DNA of 64,000 bases. Source: Oceanobacillus arenosus. GTDB lineage: Bacteria > Bacillota > Bacilli > Bacillales > Amphibacillaceae. The notes under the pieces were generated by a model. That model had not been told where the DNA came from. It did no database searches and saw only the letters and a list, made by a program, of their open reading frames with translations. The stretch lies in contig NZ_PIOC01000012.1 of NCBI RefSeq assembly GCF_003369575.1, positions 62,001 through 126,000 on the forward strand, read 5' to 3'. The translations under genes were made by a program, and so were the position numbers. Positions 29,713-38,663 of this stretch are shown piece after piece. Within the stretch, counting starts at the first letter, position 1, and every line of letters starts with the position of its first letter.

Positions 29713-30429
29713 ATGGATAAGGATAATGAGAAAAAGGATGATCAGGCAAACGGGTCGTCTTTGGTACAAAAAATACAAGCACTAGGGCAAACAACGATCC
29801 CACAAGCTCCTGACTCTAATATTCATGTATTAACAATTATTGGTCAGGTTGAGGGGCATATGCAATTGCCGCCACAAAATAAAACGACAAAATATGAACA
29901 TTTGCTTCCGCAATTAATCGCCATCGAACAAAATCCAAAAATTGAAGGGTTGATAATCTTGTTGAATACGGTTGGTGGCGATGTCGAAGCAGGGCTTGCA
30001 TTGTCTGAGATGATTGCCTCCATTTCTAAACCGACCGTTTCGATTGTGTTGGGCGGGGGACATTCGATTGGAGTGCCCATCGCAGTTGCAACGAATTATT
30101 CCTTTATTGTACCGACTGCAACGATGATCATTCACCCGGTTCGTTTAACAGGTCTCGTAATTGGTGTGCCACAAACATTTGAATACTTAGATAAAATGCA
30201 AGAAAGAGTTATTCAATTTGTTGTCAATCATTCAAAGGTGAAGGAAGAGAAATTTAAGGATCTGATGTTTGCCAAAGGTAATCTGACACGAGATATCGGG
30301 ACTAATATTATTGGAATTGAAGCGGTTGATTGTGGGCTGATCGATGAAGTTGGCGGTGTAAAAGAAGCGATGCAAAAATTAAATGAGTTAATAAATAATA
30401 CGCATATAGAAAATCAGGTGGTACAATGA
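29713..30429 (+). CDS. tepA: TepA, ClpP-like serine protease
   Basis: A ClpP-fold protease of 238 residues (YmfB/TepA). In B. subtilis TepA was first described as a translocation-enhancing protein and later shown to degrade small acid-soluble spore proteins during germination. The likely nucleophile is Ser118 in GGGHSIGVP, and the [10 protein letters not shown] segment carries the His. GGGGTG lies about 8 bases upstream. It overlaps ylzJ by 4 bases. Confidence 0.93.
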   Translation: MDKDNEKKDDQANGSSLVQKIQALGQTTIPQAPDSNIHVLTIIGQVEGHMQLPPQNKTTKYEHLLPQLIAIEQNPKIEGLIILLNTVGGDVEAGLALSEMIASISKPTVSIVLGGGHSIGVPIAVATNYSFIVPTATMIIHPVRLTGLVIGVPQTFEYLDKMQERVIQFVVNHSKVKEEKFKDLMFAKGNLTRDIGTNIIGIEAVDCGLIDEVGGVKEAMQKLNELINNTHIENQVVQ

Positions 30430-30629
30430 TACTTTATACGCCAATCTCGATAACAGATATTTATCCAGAAACATCGGATATGTTTGTGAATCGAAAGTAT
30501 ATCGAACATGAGGGAAGACTTATTGCTGTTGAAAGAAATAGTGAAGGTGCATATCAAATGATCCAGCTTTTATCGACAGATCCACAGGATTTCTTAGATG
30601 ATAAATACTCTCCAGGAACAATTATATAA
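30426..30629 (+). CDS. ylzJ: YlzJ-like protein
   Basis: A 67-residue protein that matches the YlzJ family in its start (MILYTPISI) and in the closing [20 protein letters not shown] region. No function is known. The ATGA overlap with tepA and the hairpin at 30674-30698 put it in a tepA-ylzJ unit ahead of spoIIIE. Confidence 0.88.
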   Translation: MILYTPISITDIYPETSDMFVNRKYIEHEGRLIAVERNSEGAYQMIQLLSTDPQDFLDDKYSPGTII

Positions 30630-30673
30630 TTACCAGATTATGTTATAATAAATTCGACTGTATAAATAGGATG

Positions 30674-30698
30674 ACCCTTGCCATGCAGTGGTAAGGGT
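30674..30698 (+). terminator. Hairpin between ylzJ and spoIIIE
   Basis: ACCCTTGCCA (30674-30683) pairs with TGGTAAGGGT (30689-30698), with one G-U pair and a 5-nt loop. Only a few Ts follow (TTACTGTTT), so it is a weak terminator or attenuator before spoIIIE. Confidence 0.6.
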
Positions 30699-30754
30699 TT
30701 ACTGTTTAAGTGACATTGGGTAGTTGGAAAGAAGTGGAAATTGAGGTGGTAAAG

Positions 30755-33013
30755 ATGGCGAAGAAACGGAGAAAGCGCCGAAACAGTAAACAATCGAAAC
30801 TATTAAAATATGAATTACTAGGATTATTATTTACCTTTTTAGCTATTTTTGGAAGTGGTGCAAGTGCGATAAGTGATGGCGCAATCCCTGGTGGACTGGA
30901 GCATTTATTTCGTTTCTTTTTAGGGATTTGGTATTTTATTGCATCCGTCTTTCTGTTAATTACAGGAATTAGCCTACTTGTCAGAAGAAAATATCCTAAT
31001 TTCTTAACGAAAAAGATGGTTGGATTCTATTTTCTATTTGCAGGGATTCTTTTATTAACGCATATTCAAGCATTTGAAAGATTACTAATATCTCCAGAGG
31101 ATGTATCGATTATCGGGACGACTTGGGATAATTTCTTCTTGTACTTAAATGGACAAGGTACTTCCATCCAAACGGGCGGTGGAATCATTGGTGCAGTCCT
31201 TTTAGCATTTTGCAATTATTTGTTTTCATTAGTTGGGGCAAAGATTGTCGCGGTTTTTTCTATAGTGATCGGTCTCATTTTTATTACGAATCTATCCATT
31301 AGTGAGTTATTCGCTAATTTCTTTAAAAAGGCAAAGGAATTTACATTTAGTTTCTATGAAAAATGGAAAACGAGAAGAATAGATAAGAAGAATCAGAAGG
31401 AAGAAAAACTTCTTCAAGCGGAGACAATGGAAGATACGGATATATCTGAGGAACCGAACATGGATGACTTTCCAGAGGTTGCTTATTCCACTCCAATTGT
31501 TGAGAATCAGAAGGAACACGAGACTACGCAACATAGAGTAGAAGAATTAGATTCAGATCCACCAATGCAAATGGCGGAGACGGAGAATTTCGACTATGTT
31601 TTACCATCTGTCGACTTATTAGCAGAGCCACAGCCGAGCGGACAGCATCAGGAAAAATCTGAAGTACAGGCAACAGTTAGAAAGCTAGAGCGAACATTTA
31701 AGAGCTTTTCTGTCAAGGCAAGAATTACAAAAGTGCATGTCGGTCCAGCCGTTACAAAATATGAAGTCTCACCTGAAGCGGGAGTGAAGGTAAGTAAAAT
31801 TGTTGGTCTACATGATGACTTAGCACTTGCGCTCGCTGCAAAAGATTTAAGGATTGAAGCACCAATCCCCGGGAAGTCGGCAGTTGGTATTGAGGTGCCA
31901 AATAAAGAGATTTCAATGGTATCACTGCGGGAAGTGTTGGATAGCACGTGGAATAATAAAACCTCTAAACTTTTAGTTGCACTTGGTCGGGACATTTCCG
32001 GTGATGCTGTTTCTGCGGAGCTAAATAAAATGCCCCATCTATTAATTGCTGGCTCCACTGGTAGCGGAAAAAGTGTATGTGTCAATGGAATCATCACAAC
32101 AATTCTCATGCGTGCAAAGCCACATGAAGTCAAAATGATGATGATTGACCCAAAGAAAGTAGAATTAAATGTTTATAATGGCATTCCCCATTTACTTGCA
32201 CCTGTTGTAACCGATCCGAAAAAGGCTTCTCGTGCATTAAAGAAGGTAGTTTCGGAGATGGAAAGAAGATATGATTTATTCTCAGACTCGGGAACACGTA
32301 ATATTGAAAGTTATAATGAGTATATTCGTAAATATAATTTAACAACAGAAGATATCCAACCGAATCTACCATATATTGTGGTAATTGTCGATGAATTAGC
32401 GGATCTAATGATGGTTGCTTCAAGTGATGTTGAAGATTCAATTACGAGACTTGCACAAATGGCAAGGGCAGCTGGAATTCATTTAATCATTGCTACACAA
32501 AGACCATCTGTGGATGTTATTACTGGTATAATAAAGGCGAATATTCCATCTCGGATTGCTTTCAGTGTATCCTCACAAACGGATTCTCGAACAATTTTAG
32601 ACTCAGGTGGGGCAGAGAAGCTCTTAGGGCGTGGTGACATGCTATTTCTACCTGTTGGTCAATCGAAACCTACAAGAATACAAGGTGCCTTCTTAACCGA
32701 TGAAGAGGTAGAGCGCGTTGTCGATCATTGTATTGAACAACAAAAGGCATCTTATCAAGAAGATATGATTCCAGAAGACACAGACGATATGGTAGAAGAA
32801 GTAGATGATGAATTATATGATGATGCCGTTAAACTTGTTTCAGAAATGCAAAGTGCAAGTGTATCCATGCTACAACGCAGATTCAGGATTGGCTATAATC
32901 GTGCGGCGCGTCTAATCGATGCGATGGAAGCAAGAGGTGTCGTTGGGCCATATGAAGGTAGTAAGCCAAGAACAGTATTAGTTTCCCAAGTAAGTGAAGA
33001 AGTAACGTCTTAA
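30755..33013 (+). CDS. spoIIIE: DNA translocase SpoIIIE/FtsK
   Basis: SpoIIIE is the septal ATP-driven pump that moves the chromosome into the forespore and also clears trapped DNA in growth. The 752-residue protein has an N-terminal basic stretch, four membrane helices (about residues 15-180), an acidic linker, and the RecA-like motor with Walker [13 protein letters not shown] and Walker [15 protein letters not shown]-terminal winged-helix gamma domain ([18 protein letters not shown]) reads polarity sequences. ATG 30755 follows GAGGTGG by 5 bases; the longer frame adds an unsupported 15 residues. Confidence 0.96.
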   Translation: MAKKRRKRRNSKQSKLLKYELLGLLFTFLAIFGSGASAISDGAIPGGLEHLFRFFLGIWYFIASVFLLITGISLLVRRKYPNFLTKKMVGFYFLFAGILLLTHIQAFERLLISPEDVSIIGTTWDNFFLYLNGQGTSIQTGGGIIGAVLLAFCNYLFSLVGAKIVAVFSIVIGLIFITNLSISELFANFFKKAKEFTFSFYEKWKTRRIDKKNQKEEKLLQAETMEDTDISEEPNMDDFPEVAYSTPIVENQKEHETTQHRVEELDSDPPMQMAETENFDYVLPSVDLLAEPQPSGQHQEKSEVQATVRKLERTFKSFSVKARITKVHVGPAVTKYEVSPEAGVKVSKIVGLHDDLALALAAKDLRIEAPIPGKSAVGIEVPNKEISMVSLREVLDSTWNNKTSKLLVALGRDISGDAVSAELNKMPHLLIAGSTGSGKSVCVNGIITTILMRAKPHEVKMMMIDPKKVELNVYNGIPHLLAPVVTDPKKASRALKKVVSEMERRYDLFSDSGTRNIESYNEYIRKYNLTTEDIQPNLPYIVVIVDELADLMMVASSDVEDSITRLAQMARAAGIHLIIATQRPSVDVITGIIKANIPSRIAFSVSSQTDSRTILDSGGAEKLLGRGDMLFLPVGQSKPTRIQGAFLTDEEVERVVDHCIEQQKASYQEDMIPEDTDDMVEEVDDELYDDAVKLVSEMQSASVSMLQRRFRIGYNRAARLIDAMEARGVVGPYEGSKPRTVLVSQVSEEVTS

Positions 33014-33188
33014 GAATTATCTGTAAGTAACATTTTTTAGTAAGAAATAGAGCAATTTGATCTTTAATAAATAGTTTAGTATTGTTTGATTTTTTTGAAA
33101 AACTGATTTTGTTTAAATGAATATTAATTTTGAATTAATCAAAATCCGTACATTAGCCAATTAAATGATAAAAACGTTCGATATTTTA
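33014..33188 (+). other. A+T-rich spacer before the riboswitch promoter
   Basis: This first part of the 561-base spoIIIE-importer gap is very A+T-rich. I see no gene, clear terminator or repeat in it. In B. cereus-type genomes a GntR-family regulator gene often lies here; none is present. Confidence 0.4.
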
Positions 33189-33218
33189 TTGACAGTATCC
33201 TATTGAATTTGTTATGCT
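33189..33218 (+). promoter_or_regulatory. Sigma-A promoter of the riboswitch-nucleoside importer operon
   Basis: TTGACA (33189-33194), an 18-base spacer and TATGCT (33213-33218). The predicted start near 33225 is about 22 bases ahead of the aptamer. Confidence 0.65.
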
Positions 33219-33246
33219 TATCTAGACAAAAGAATACTAATTATAC

Positions 33247-33381
33247 CTCATATATTTACTAAGGATATGGCTTAGAAGTTTCTACCTAGCACCGTAAATG
33301 CTAGACTATGAGAAAGATGAATCATTGTGGATACAGTGATCTATGTTTAGTTTAAAGTTTATTCATCTTCTCTCGTTTTTT
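33247..33381 (+). promoter_or_regulatory. Guanine (purine) riboswitch with terminator expression platform
   Basis: Aptamer 33247-33312. P1 is CTCATA with TATGAG, P2 CTAAG/CTTAG closes the GATATGG loop, and P3 CTAGCA/TGCTAG closes CCGTAAA. The core GAAGTTTCTACC is canonical. The specificity base in GACTATG is C (equivalent to C74 of the xpt aptamer), which selects guanine or hypoxanthine over adenine. The platform is a terminator: GAGAAAGATGAAT (33310-33322) pairs with 33361-33374 with one bulge, then T6. The terminator's 5' arm shares bases with P1, so ligand binding probably turns expression off. Confidence 0.93.
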
Positions 33382-33519
33382 GAGGAAGTAGAATAGGCTT
33401 TTTATTTTTTCCTATTTCTCATAAATTAGATAATTCCTAAAGCTAGTTTTAGTGTATTATTAAATTACTAATAATTAATTGTTTTCTTACTTTTAGGAGG
33501 TGATTGTGTAGCTGGTGAA

Positions 33520-33573
33520 ATGGGTAATTTAACAAGTTTTCTAAAAAATATTGAATTATGGGGGTTAATTTAG
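33520..33573 (+). CDS. Possible 17-codon leader ORF
   Basis: ATG 33520 opens a 17-codon frame (MGNLTSFLKN...GLI) whose TAG stop ends one base before the start of the importer lipoprotein. A near-perfect Shine-Dalgarno sequence, AGGAGGTGAT (33495-33504), lies 15 bases upstream, too far to be ideal; GGTGAA lies directly ahead. The frame may couple translation to the next gene, or may be chance. No homologue is recognised. Confidence 0.25.
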   Translation: MGNLTSFLKNIELWGLI

Positions 33574-33574
33574 G

Positions 33575-34693
33575 ATGAAAAACAGCAAAATAGTCTTAAT
33601 ATTCGCGTTGATTCTTGGTTTAGGAATATTCTTATCTGCATGTGGAAGTAGTGCCAATAATAAAGATACGGATACAAGTGCAAATGAAAAAGAAAACGCT
33701 AGTGGCACTGAAGGTGAAGTAACAGATTTCAGTATTGCAATGGTAACAGACCAAGGTGGAGTTGATGATAAGTCATTTAACCAATCCGCATGGGAAGGTT
33801 TACAAGAATTCGGTGAAGAAAATGGATTATCAAAGGGTAATGGGATTAATTATGCACAATCAACTGGACAAGCAGACTTTATGCCGAACATTACGCGTTT
33901 AGTTCGTGATAAATATGATGTAATACTTGCTACAGGATTCCTGCTAAAAGAAGATATTCAAAAAGCAGCGGAACAGTTTCCAGAATCGAATTTCGTAATC
34001 GTTGATGAAACGGTTGATGCACCAAATGCTGCAAGTGTAGCATTTGCAGAACATCAAGGCTCATTTTTAGTCGGTGTTGCTGCAGCAATGAAATCTGAAA
34101 CAGGTAAATTAGGTTTTGTTGGTGGAATTGATTCCCCACTAATCGCTAAATTCGAAGCTGGGTTTGTTGCAGGTGCTAAATCCGTAAATCCAGATATTAC
34201 GGTAGATGTTCAATACGCAGAGCATTTTAGTGATCCAGCAAAAGGTAAATTAATTGCATCGAATATGTATGATAATGGTGTTGATGTAATCTATCATGCT
34301 GCAGGTGGTACTGGTAACGGTGTATTCAACCAAGCAAAAGATATTAAGCAAAATGATCCAGATCGTCAAGTATGGGTAATTGGTGTTGACCGTGACCAGC
34401 ATGAAGAAGGTCAAATCGGTGAAAATAATGTAACCCTCACTTCTATGGTAAAACGTGTAGATGTTGCTGCAAAAGAAGTTGCTAATCTTGCAAAAAATGG
34501 TGAATTCCCTGGTGGAGAGACATTAGAATTTGGTATTGAAGAAAACGGAATAGCGATTACCACTTCAAATGAAGAAGCAATGACGGAAGATATTATTCAA
34601 GCTGTTGATGAATGGCAAGAGAAAATTCTAAACGGCGAAGTAGAAGTACCAAAAACACGCGAAGAACTAAAAACATTTGAAGAATCACTTTAA
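33575..34693 (+). CDS. nupN: Nucleoside ABC transporter substrate-binding lipoprotein (BMP family)
   Basis: A 372-residue lipoprotein with a signal peptide and lipobox LSAC (lipidated Cys23), a Ser/Asn/Glu-rich linker, then a BMP/PnrA-type binding domain with the DQGGVDDKSFNQSAWEG segment (about residues 60-76). It should capture nucleosides outside the membrane for the following ATPase and permeases. The closest functional match is B. subtilis NupN (YufN), which takes up guanosine. The upstream guanine riboswitch supports a purine nucleoside substrate. The start follows GGGGG by 10 bases. Confidence 0.9.
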   Translation: MKNSKIVLIFALILGLGIFLSACGSSANNKDTDTSANEKENASGTEGEVTDFSIAMVTDQGGVDDKSFNQSAWEGLQEFGEENGLSKGNGINYAQSTGQADFMPNITRLVRDKYDVILATGFLLKEDIQKAAEQFPESNFVIVDETVDAPNAASVAFAEHQGSFLVGVAAAMKSETGKLGFVGGIDSPLIAKFEAGFVAGAKSVNPDITVDVQYAEHFSDPAKGKLIASNMYDNGVDVIYHAAGGTGNGVFNQAKDIKQNDPDRQVWVIGVDRDQHEEGQIGENNVTLTSMVKRVDVAAKEVANLAKNGEFPGGETLEFGIEENGIAITTSNEEAMTEDIIQAVDEWQEKILNGEVEVPKTREELKTFEESL

Positions 34694-34705
34694 TCAATAA
34701 ATGGG

Positions 34706-34731
34706 AGAAGGCTTATCATAAGCCTTCTTCT
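34706..34731 (+). terminator. Terminator hairpin after the binding-protein gene
   Basis: AGAAGGCTTA (34706-34715) pairs perfectly with 34719-34728, followed by TCTATC. With a second hairpin at 34767-34796 it should reduce transcription of the ATPase and permease genes relative to the binding protein, a common pattern in importer operons. Confidence 0.7.
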
Positions 34732-34766
34732 ATCATGACTGCTATTTTTATTTAAAATCCTCAAAT

Positions 34767-34796
34767 AAAAAGGAGCTACAACGATTAGCCTTTTTT
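34767..34796 (+). terminator. Second terminator-like hairpin before the ATPase gene
   Basis: AAAAGG/GCTA (34767-34778, one-base bulge) pairs with TAGCCTTTT, ending in T6 (34791-34796). The loop is 7 bases. Confidence 0.65.
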
Positions 34797-34859
34797 CTTT
34801 GATGATTTTACTAACAAAATCATAAAAAATATAGACATATTTTAATAGAGGTGAACTCA

Positions 34860-36398
34860 GTGGAATACGTGATTGAAATGTTAAACATCCGAAAAGAATT
34901 CCCTGGTATTGTTGCAAATGATGACATTACAATCCAATTAAAAAAAGGCGAAATTCACGCTTTATTGGGTGAAAATGGTGCAGGGAAATCGACATTAATG
35001 AATGTTTTATTTGGTCTGTACCAACCTGAAAAGGGTGAAATTCGTGTTAATGGTAAAAAGGAAAATATTACGAGTCCGAATAAAGCGAATGAACTTGGGA
35101 TTGGTATGGTGCATCAACACTTTATGTTAGTTGAACCATTTACAGTGACACAAAATATCGTTTTAGGTAAGGAACCAAAGAAGAAAACGGGTGCAATCGA
35201 TATTGAAAAAGCAAGAAAGGAAATTCAAGATCTTTCTGATCGCTATGGGTTAAAGGTTGATCCCAACGCGAAAATAGCGGATATATCTGTTGGGATGCAG
35301 CAGCGAGTGGAAATCCTTAAAACACTTTATCGCGGCGCGGAGGTTCTTATTTTTGATGAACCGACAGCAGTTTTAACACCACAGGAAATTAAAGAGTTAA
35401 TGGAGATACTAAGATCATTAACACGTGAAGGAAAATCAATCATATTAATCACACATAAGTTAAAAGAAATAATGGAAGTATGTGATACATGTACGATTAT
35501 TCGCAAAGGAAGGGGAATTGGAACGGTTAATGTAGCAGAAACAAACCCAATAGAACTTGCTTCATTGATGGTTGGTAGAGAGGTCAACTTTAAAACGGAG
35601 AAAACAATTGCAGATCCAAAAGAAAATGTACTTCATATCGAAAATTTATATGTGAAGGATTCTCGAAAAGTAGATCTCGTTAAAGGGCTAAATCTTGATA
35701 TCCGTGCAGGTGAAATTGTTGGAATTGCTGGTGTTGACGGTAATGGGCAATCTGAATTAATTGAAGCAATCGCAGGTTTAAGGAAATCAAGATTTGGTGT
35801 AATCAAAATAAATAATAAAGACATTACAAACCTCTCTCCAAGAAAGATAACCGAAAGTGGTGTAGGGCATATTCCAGAGGACAGACACAGATTCGGCCTG
35901 GTATTAGATTATTCGATTGGGGAAAATATTGTTTTACAAACGTATTACAAAAAGCCATATTCGAAGGCAAAAGTTTTAAACAATAAAGAAATATACAAGA
36001 AGGCAGAGCAAATTATTGCAGAGTATGATGTACGGACACCAAGTGTTTATACGAAGGCTCGTGCATTATCTGGTGGTAATCAGCAGAAAGCTATTATCGG
36101 TCGGGAAGTAGACCGCTCACCGGATTTATTAATTGCAGCGCAACCAACAAGAGGGCTTGATGTCGGAGCAATTGAGTTTATTCATAAAAAACTGATTGAA
36201 GAGCGTGATAAAGGAAAAGCCGTGCTACTTGTTTCATTCGAATTGGATGAAATTCTCAATGTGAGCGATCGAATTGCTGTTATGTTTGACGGTAAGATTG
36301 TTGCGGTTGTGAAACCTAAGGAAACAAATGAGCAAGAGCTAGGTATGTTAATGGCGGGCAGTAATGTTAGTGGGATAGGTGAAGCAAATGGCGAATAA
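34860..36398 (+). CDS. nupO: Nucleoside ABC transporter ATP-binding protein
   Basis: A 512-residue protein with two fused ABC ATPase domains, the layout of sugar/nucleoside importers. The first has Walker A GENGAGKST (about residues 37-45), signature ISVGMQQR and Walker B LIFDEP. The second has a degenerate Walker A (GVDGNGQSE) and signature ALSGGNQQK, with AAQPTRG where the Walker B Glu normally sits, as in B. subtilis NupO. GTG 34860 is 5 bases after AGAGGTGA and gives VEYVIEMLNI, matching that protein. It overlaps the next gene by 11 bases. Confidence 0.93.
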   Translation: MEYVIEMLNIRKEFPGIVANDDITIQLKKGEIHALLGENGAGKSTLMNVLFGLYQPEKGEIRVNGKKENITSPNKANELGIGMVHQHFMLVEPFTVTQNIVLGKEPKKKTGAIDIEKARKEIQDLSDRYGLKVDPNAKIADISVGMQQRVEILKTLYRGAEVLIFDEPTAVLTPQEIKELMEILRSLTREGKSIILITHKLKEIMEVCDTCTIIRKGRGIGTVNVAETNPIELASLMVGREVNFKTEKTIADPKENVLHIENLYVKDSRKVDLVKGLNLDIRAGEIVGIAGVDGNGQSELIEAIAGLRKSRFGVIKINNKDITNLSPRKITESGVGHIPEDRHRFGLVLDYSIGENIVLQTYYKKPYSKAKVLNNKEIYKKAEQIIAEYDVRTPSVYTKARALSGGNQQKAIIGREVDRSPDLLIAAQPTRGLDVGAIEFIHKKLIEERDKGKAVLLVSFELDEILNVSDRIAVMFDGKIVAVVKPKETNEQELGMLMAGSNVSGIGEANGE

Positions 36399-37437
36399 TA
36401 AACGATTAATTACAATTTTAATTCCAATTATTTCTGTATTATTAGGTTTAATCGCCGGGGCAATTATCATGCTTGCCTCTGGTTATAATCCAATCGCAGG
36501 GTACACTGCATTATGGAATGGTGCCTTTGGAGATTCATACACAATAGGGGAAACAATAAGACGTACGACACCATATATATTGACGGGTCTCTCGATCGCG
36601 TTTGCTTTTAGAACCGGTCTATTTAATATCGGTGCTGAAGGGCAAGTAATTGTTGGCTGGCTTGCAGCGATATGGGTTGGACTTGCTGTTGATGCACCAA
36701 TGATTATTCATTTACCATTAGCAATTCTTGCTTCTATTGCTGCGGGGGCATTATGGGCATTTGTTCCAGGAATCTTAAAAGCAAAATTAGGCGTACATGA
36801 AGTTATTGTGACGATTATGATGAATTATATTGCATTATTTAGTGCAAATGAGATTATTCGTAAAGTGTTAACAGATGGAGGGACAACTACTGAGTCTATT
36901 CCTGCTACTGCATCACTTGCATCGCCATGGTTACAAAGTATAACCTTCTATTCAAGGATGCATTACGGTATCCTAATTGCATTATTTGCAGCTGTTATCA
37001 TGTGGTTTATTATTGAAAGAACAACATTAGGTTATGAATTAAAGGCAGTTGGCTATAATCAGCATGCCTCTAAGTATGCTGGTATGAATGTTAGTAAGAA
37101 TATTGTACTAACGATGGTGATTGCTGGAGCATTTGCAGGCTTAGCTGGAGCAATGGAGGGCTTAGGTACATATGGTACCATCTCCGTTATGTCTGGGAAT
37201 ATCAACATTGGTTTTGATGGGATTGCGGTAGCATTACTTGGCGCAAATAATCCATTAGGTGTTGTGTTTGCTGCCTTTCTATTCGGTGCATTAAAAGAAG
37301 GTGCGGGTGAAATGCCAACAGGTGCAGGTGTACCAACAGAGCTTGTTGATATTATAATCGCCTTAATTATATTCTTTGTTGCATCGAGTTATATTATACG
37401 CTGGGCATTACTGCGTTTTAAAAAGGGGGAGAAATAA
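36388..37437 (+). CDS. nupP: Nucleoside ABC transporter permease 1
   Basis: A 349-residue polytopic membrane protein of the BPD_transp_2 (LivHM-like) family with about nine hydrophobic helices. The FNIGAEGQVIVG segment and GFDGIAVALLGANNPLG motif are typical of YufP-type nucleoside permeases. ATG 36388 lies within the end of nupO, preceded by ATAGGTGAAG. It forms the channel with the next permease. Confidence 0.92.
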   Translation: MANNKRLITILIPIISVLLGLIAGAIIMLASGYNPIAGYTALWNGAFGDSYTIGETIRRTTPYILTGLSIAFAFRTGLFNIGAEGQVIVGWLAAIWVGLAVDAPMIIHLPLAILASIAAGALWAFVPGILKAKLGVHEVIVTIMMNYIALFSANEIIRKVLTDGGTTTESIPATASLASPWLQSITFYSRMHYGILIALFAAVIMWFIIERTTLGYELKAVGYNQHASKYAGMNVSKNIVLTMVIAGAFAGLAGAMEGLGTYGTISVMSGNINIGFDGIAVALLGANNPLGVVFAAFLFGALKEGAGEMPTGAGVPTELVDIIIALIIFFVASSYIIRWALLRFKKGEK

Positions 37438-38391
37438 ATGTTTGATATTTTGCAATCGATTGTACCAACTGCATTATTTTATTCCGCTCCTCTAATATTT
37501 ACAGCACTAGGTGGGGTATTTAGTGAAAGATCTGGCGTCATTAACATTGGACTAGAGGGTTTAATGGTAATGGGCGCATTTGTGGGAATTGTGTTCAATT
37601 TAACGTTCGCGGATGTTTTAGGTGCTTGGACTCCTTGGGTTTCAATTGTTGTAGCAACAATTGTTGGTGCAATCTTCTCGATAATCCATGCAGTAGCATC
37701 AATTTCATTCCGGTCAGATCAGACGATTAGTGGTGTGGCCATTAATATGCTTGCATTGGGAATAGGGGTATATTTGACAAAAATATGGTATGGAAAAGGA
37801 CAAACAGATATGGTTCAACAACCATTCTATACAACGGATATTCCGTTACTTTCTGAAATTCCAATCATTGGTCCAATCTTTTTCCAAGGTGTATATGTGA
37901 CATCCTACCTGGCAATCATCGTGGCTTTTATTGCTTGGTATGTACTTTATAAAACTGCTTTTGGTCTACGTTTACGTGCTGTTGGTGAACATCCGATGGC
38001 AGCAGATACGAATGGCATAAACGTTTATAAAATGCGTTATATCGGTGTTATTCTTTCAGGTGCACTTGGAGGATTAGGCGGCTCGGTATTCGCGTTAACG
38101 ATTGTATCTAACTTCTCCCATTCAACGATTGTTGGACAAGGATTTATGGCGTTAGCTGCAGTTATCTTTGGTAAATGGCATCCACTAGGTGCAATGGGAG
38201 CAGCACTGTTCTTTGGATTAGCACAAAGCTTAAGTGTTGTAGGTGCGGGGGTTCCATTACTTGCAGATGTTCCGCAAGTATACTTATTAATTGCTCCATA
38301 TGTATTAACCATTCTTGCTTTAGCAGGATTTATTGGGCGTGCAGAAGCACCAAAAGCAAGTGGAATTCCTTATATTAAAGGAAATCGGTAG
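37438..38391 (+). CDS. nupQ: Nucleoside ABC transporter permease 2
   Basis: A 317-residue membrane protein, the second channel subunit. INIGLEGLMVMGAF is near residue 37 and GQGFMALAAVIFGKWHPLGA near 221, both characteristic of the YufQ family. It begins on the base after the nupP stop, with AAGGGGGAG as ribosome binding site. A strong terminator follows, so the importer is a closed four-gene unit. Confidence 0.92.
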   Translation: MFDILQSIVPTALFYSAPLIFTALGGVFSERSGVINIGLEGLMVMGAFVGIVFNLTFADVLGAWTPWVSIVVATIVGAIFSIIHAVASISFRSDQTISGVAINMLALGIGVYLTKIWYGKGQTDMVQQPFYTTDIPLLSEIPIIGPIFFQGVYVTSYLAIIVAFIAWYVLYKTAFGLRLRAVGEHPMAADTNGINVYKMRYIGVILSGALGGLGGSVFALTIVSNFSHSTIVGQGFMALAAVIFGKWHPLGAMGAALFFGLAQSLSVVGAGVPLLADVPQVYLLIAPYVLTILALAGFIGRAEAPKASGIPYIKGNR

Positions 38392-38401
38392 ATAGGACAC
38401 A

Positions 38402-38440
38402 ACAGACCTGTTATGTACACAATAGCAGGTCTGTTTTTTT
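38402..38440 (+). terminator. Intrinsic terminator after the importer operon
   Basis: 38402-38414 pairs with 38422-38434 over 13 bp with one G-U pair and a 7-nt loop; T7 ends at 38440. Confidence 0.9.
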
Positions 38441-38555
38441 AACGAATAAGTTGAGCCTACAGGATATAAGTCAGTTCGGTGCTGCAACAAGAGTTTTCGG
38501 TGGGCGAGTAATCGCAGTCCCACGACGCACTAGTTTTTAACCGTTCCCCTACGGC

Positions 38556-38601
38556 TGTCACTGACAATTTTGGTGACAACTAAGTTTTCTAACCGTATAA
38601 T
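38556..38601 (+). promoter_or_regulatory. Promoter and possible operator of ymfF-ymfH-ymfI
   Basis: GTGACA (38573-38578) and TATAAT (38596-38601) are 17 bases apart, a good sigma-A promoter. The -35 box is one arm of an inverted repeat, TGTCAC (38556-38561) with GTGACA (38573-38578), which might be a regulator binding site. No regulator is identified. Confidence 0.65.
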
Positions 38602-38663
38602 GGATGACAGTTGGTAAAATTGTGCAGAATAGGAAATATAAAAGAATGCTGGGAGGAAATTGC

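Noticed and set aside
33126-33140. Possible CodY box before the importer operon
   Set aside because: AATTTTGAATTAATC differs from the CodY consensus AATTTTCWGAAAATT at five or more positions in very A+T-rich DNA, so it is expected by chance.
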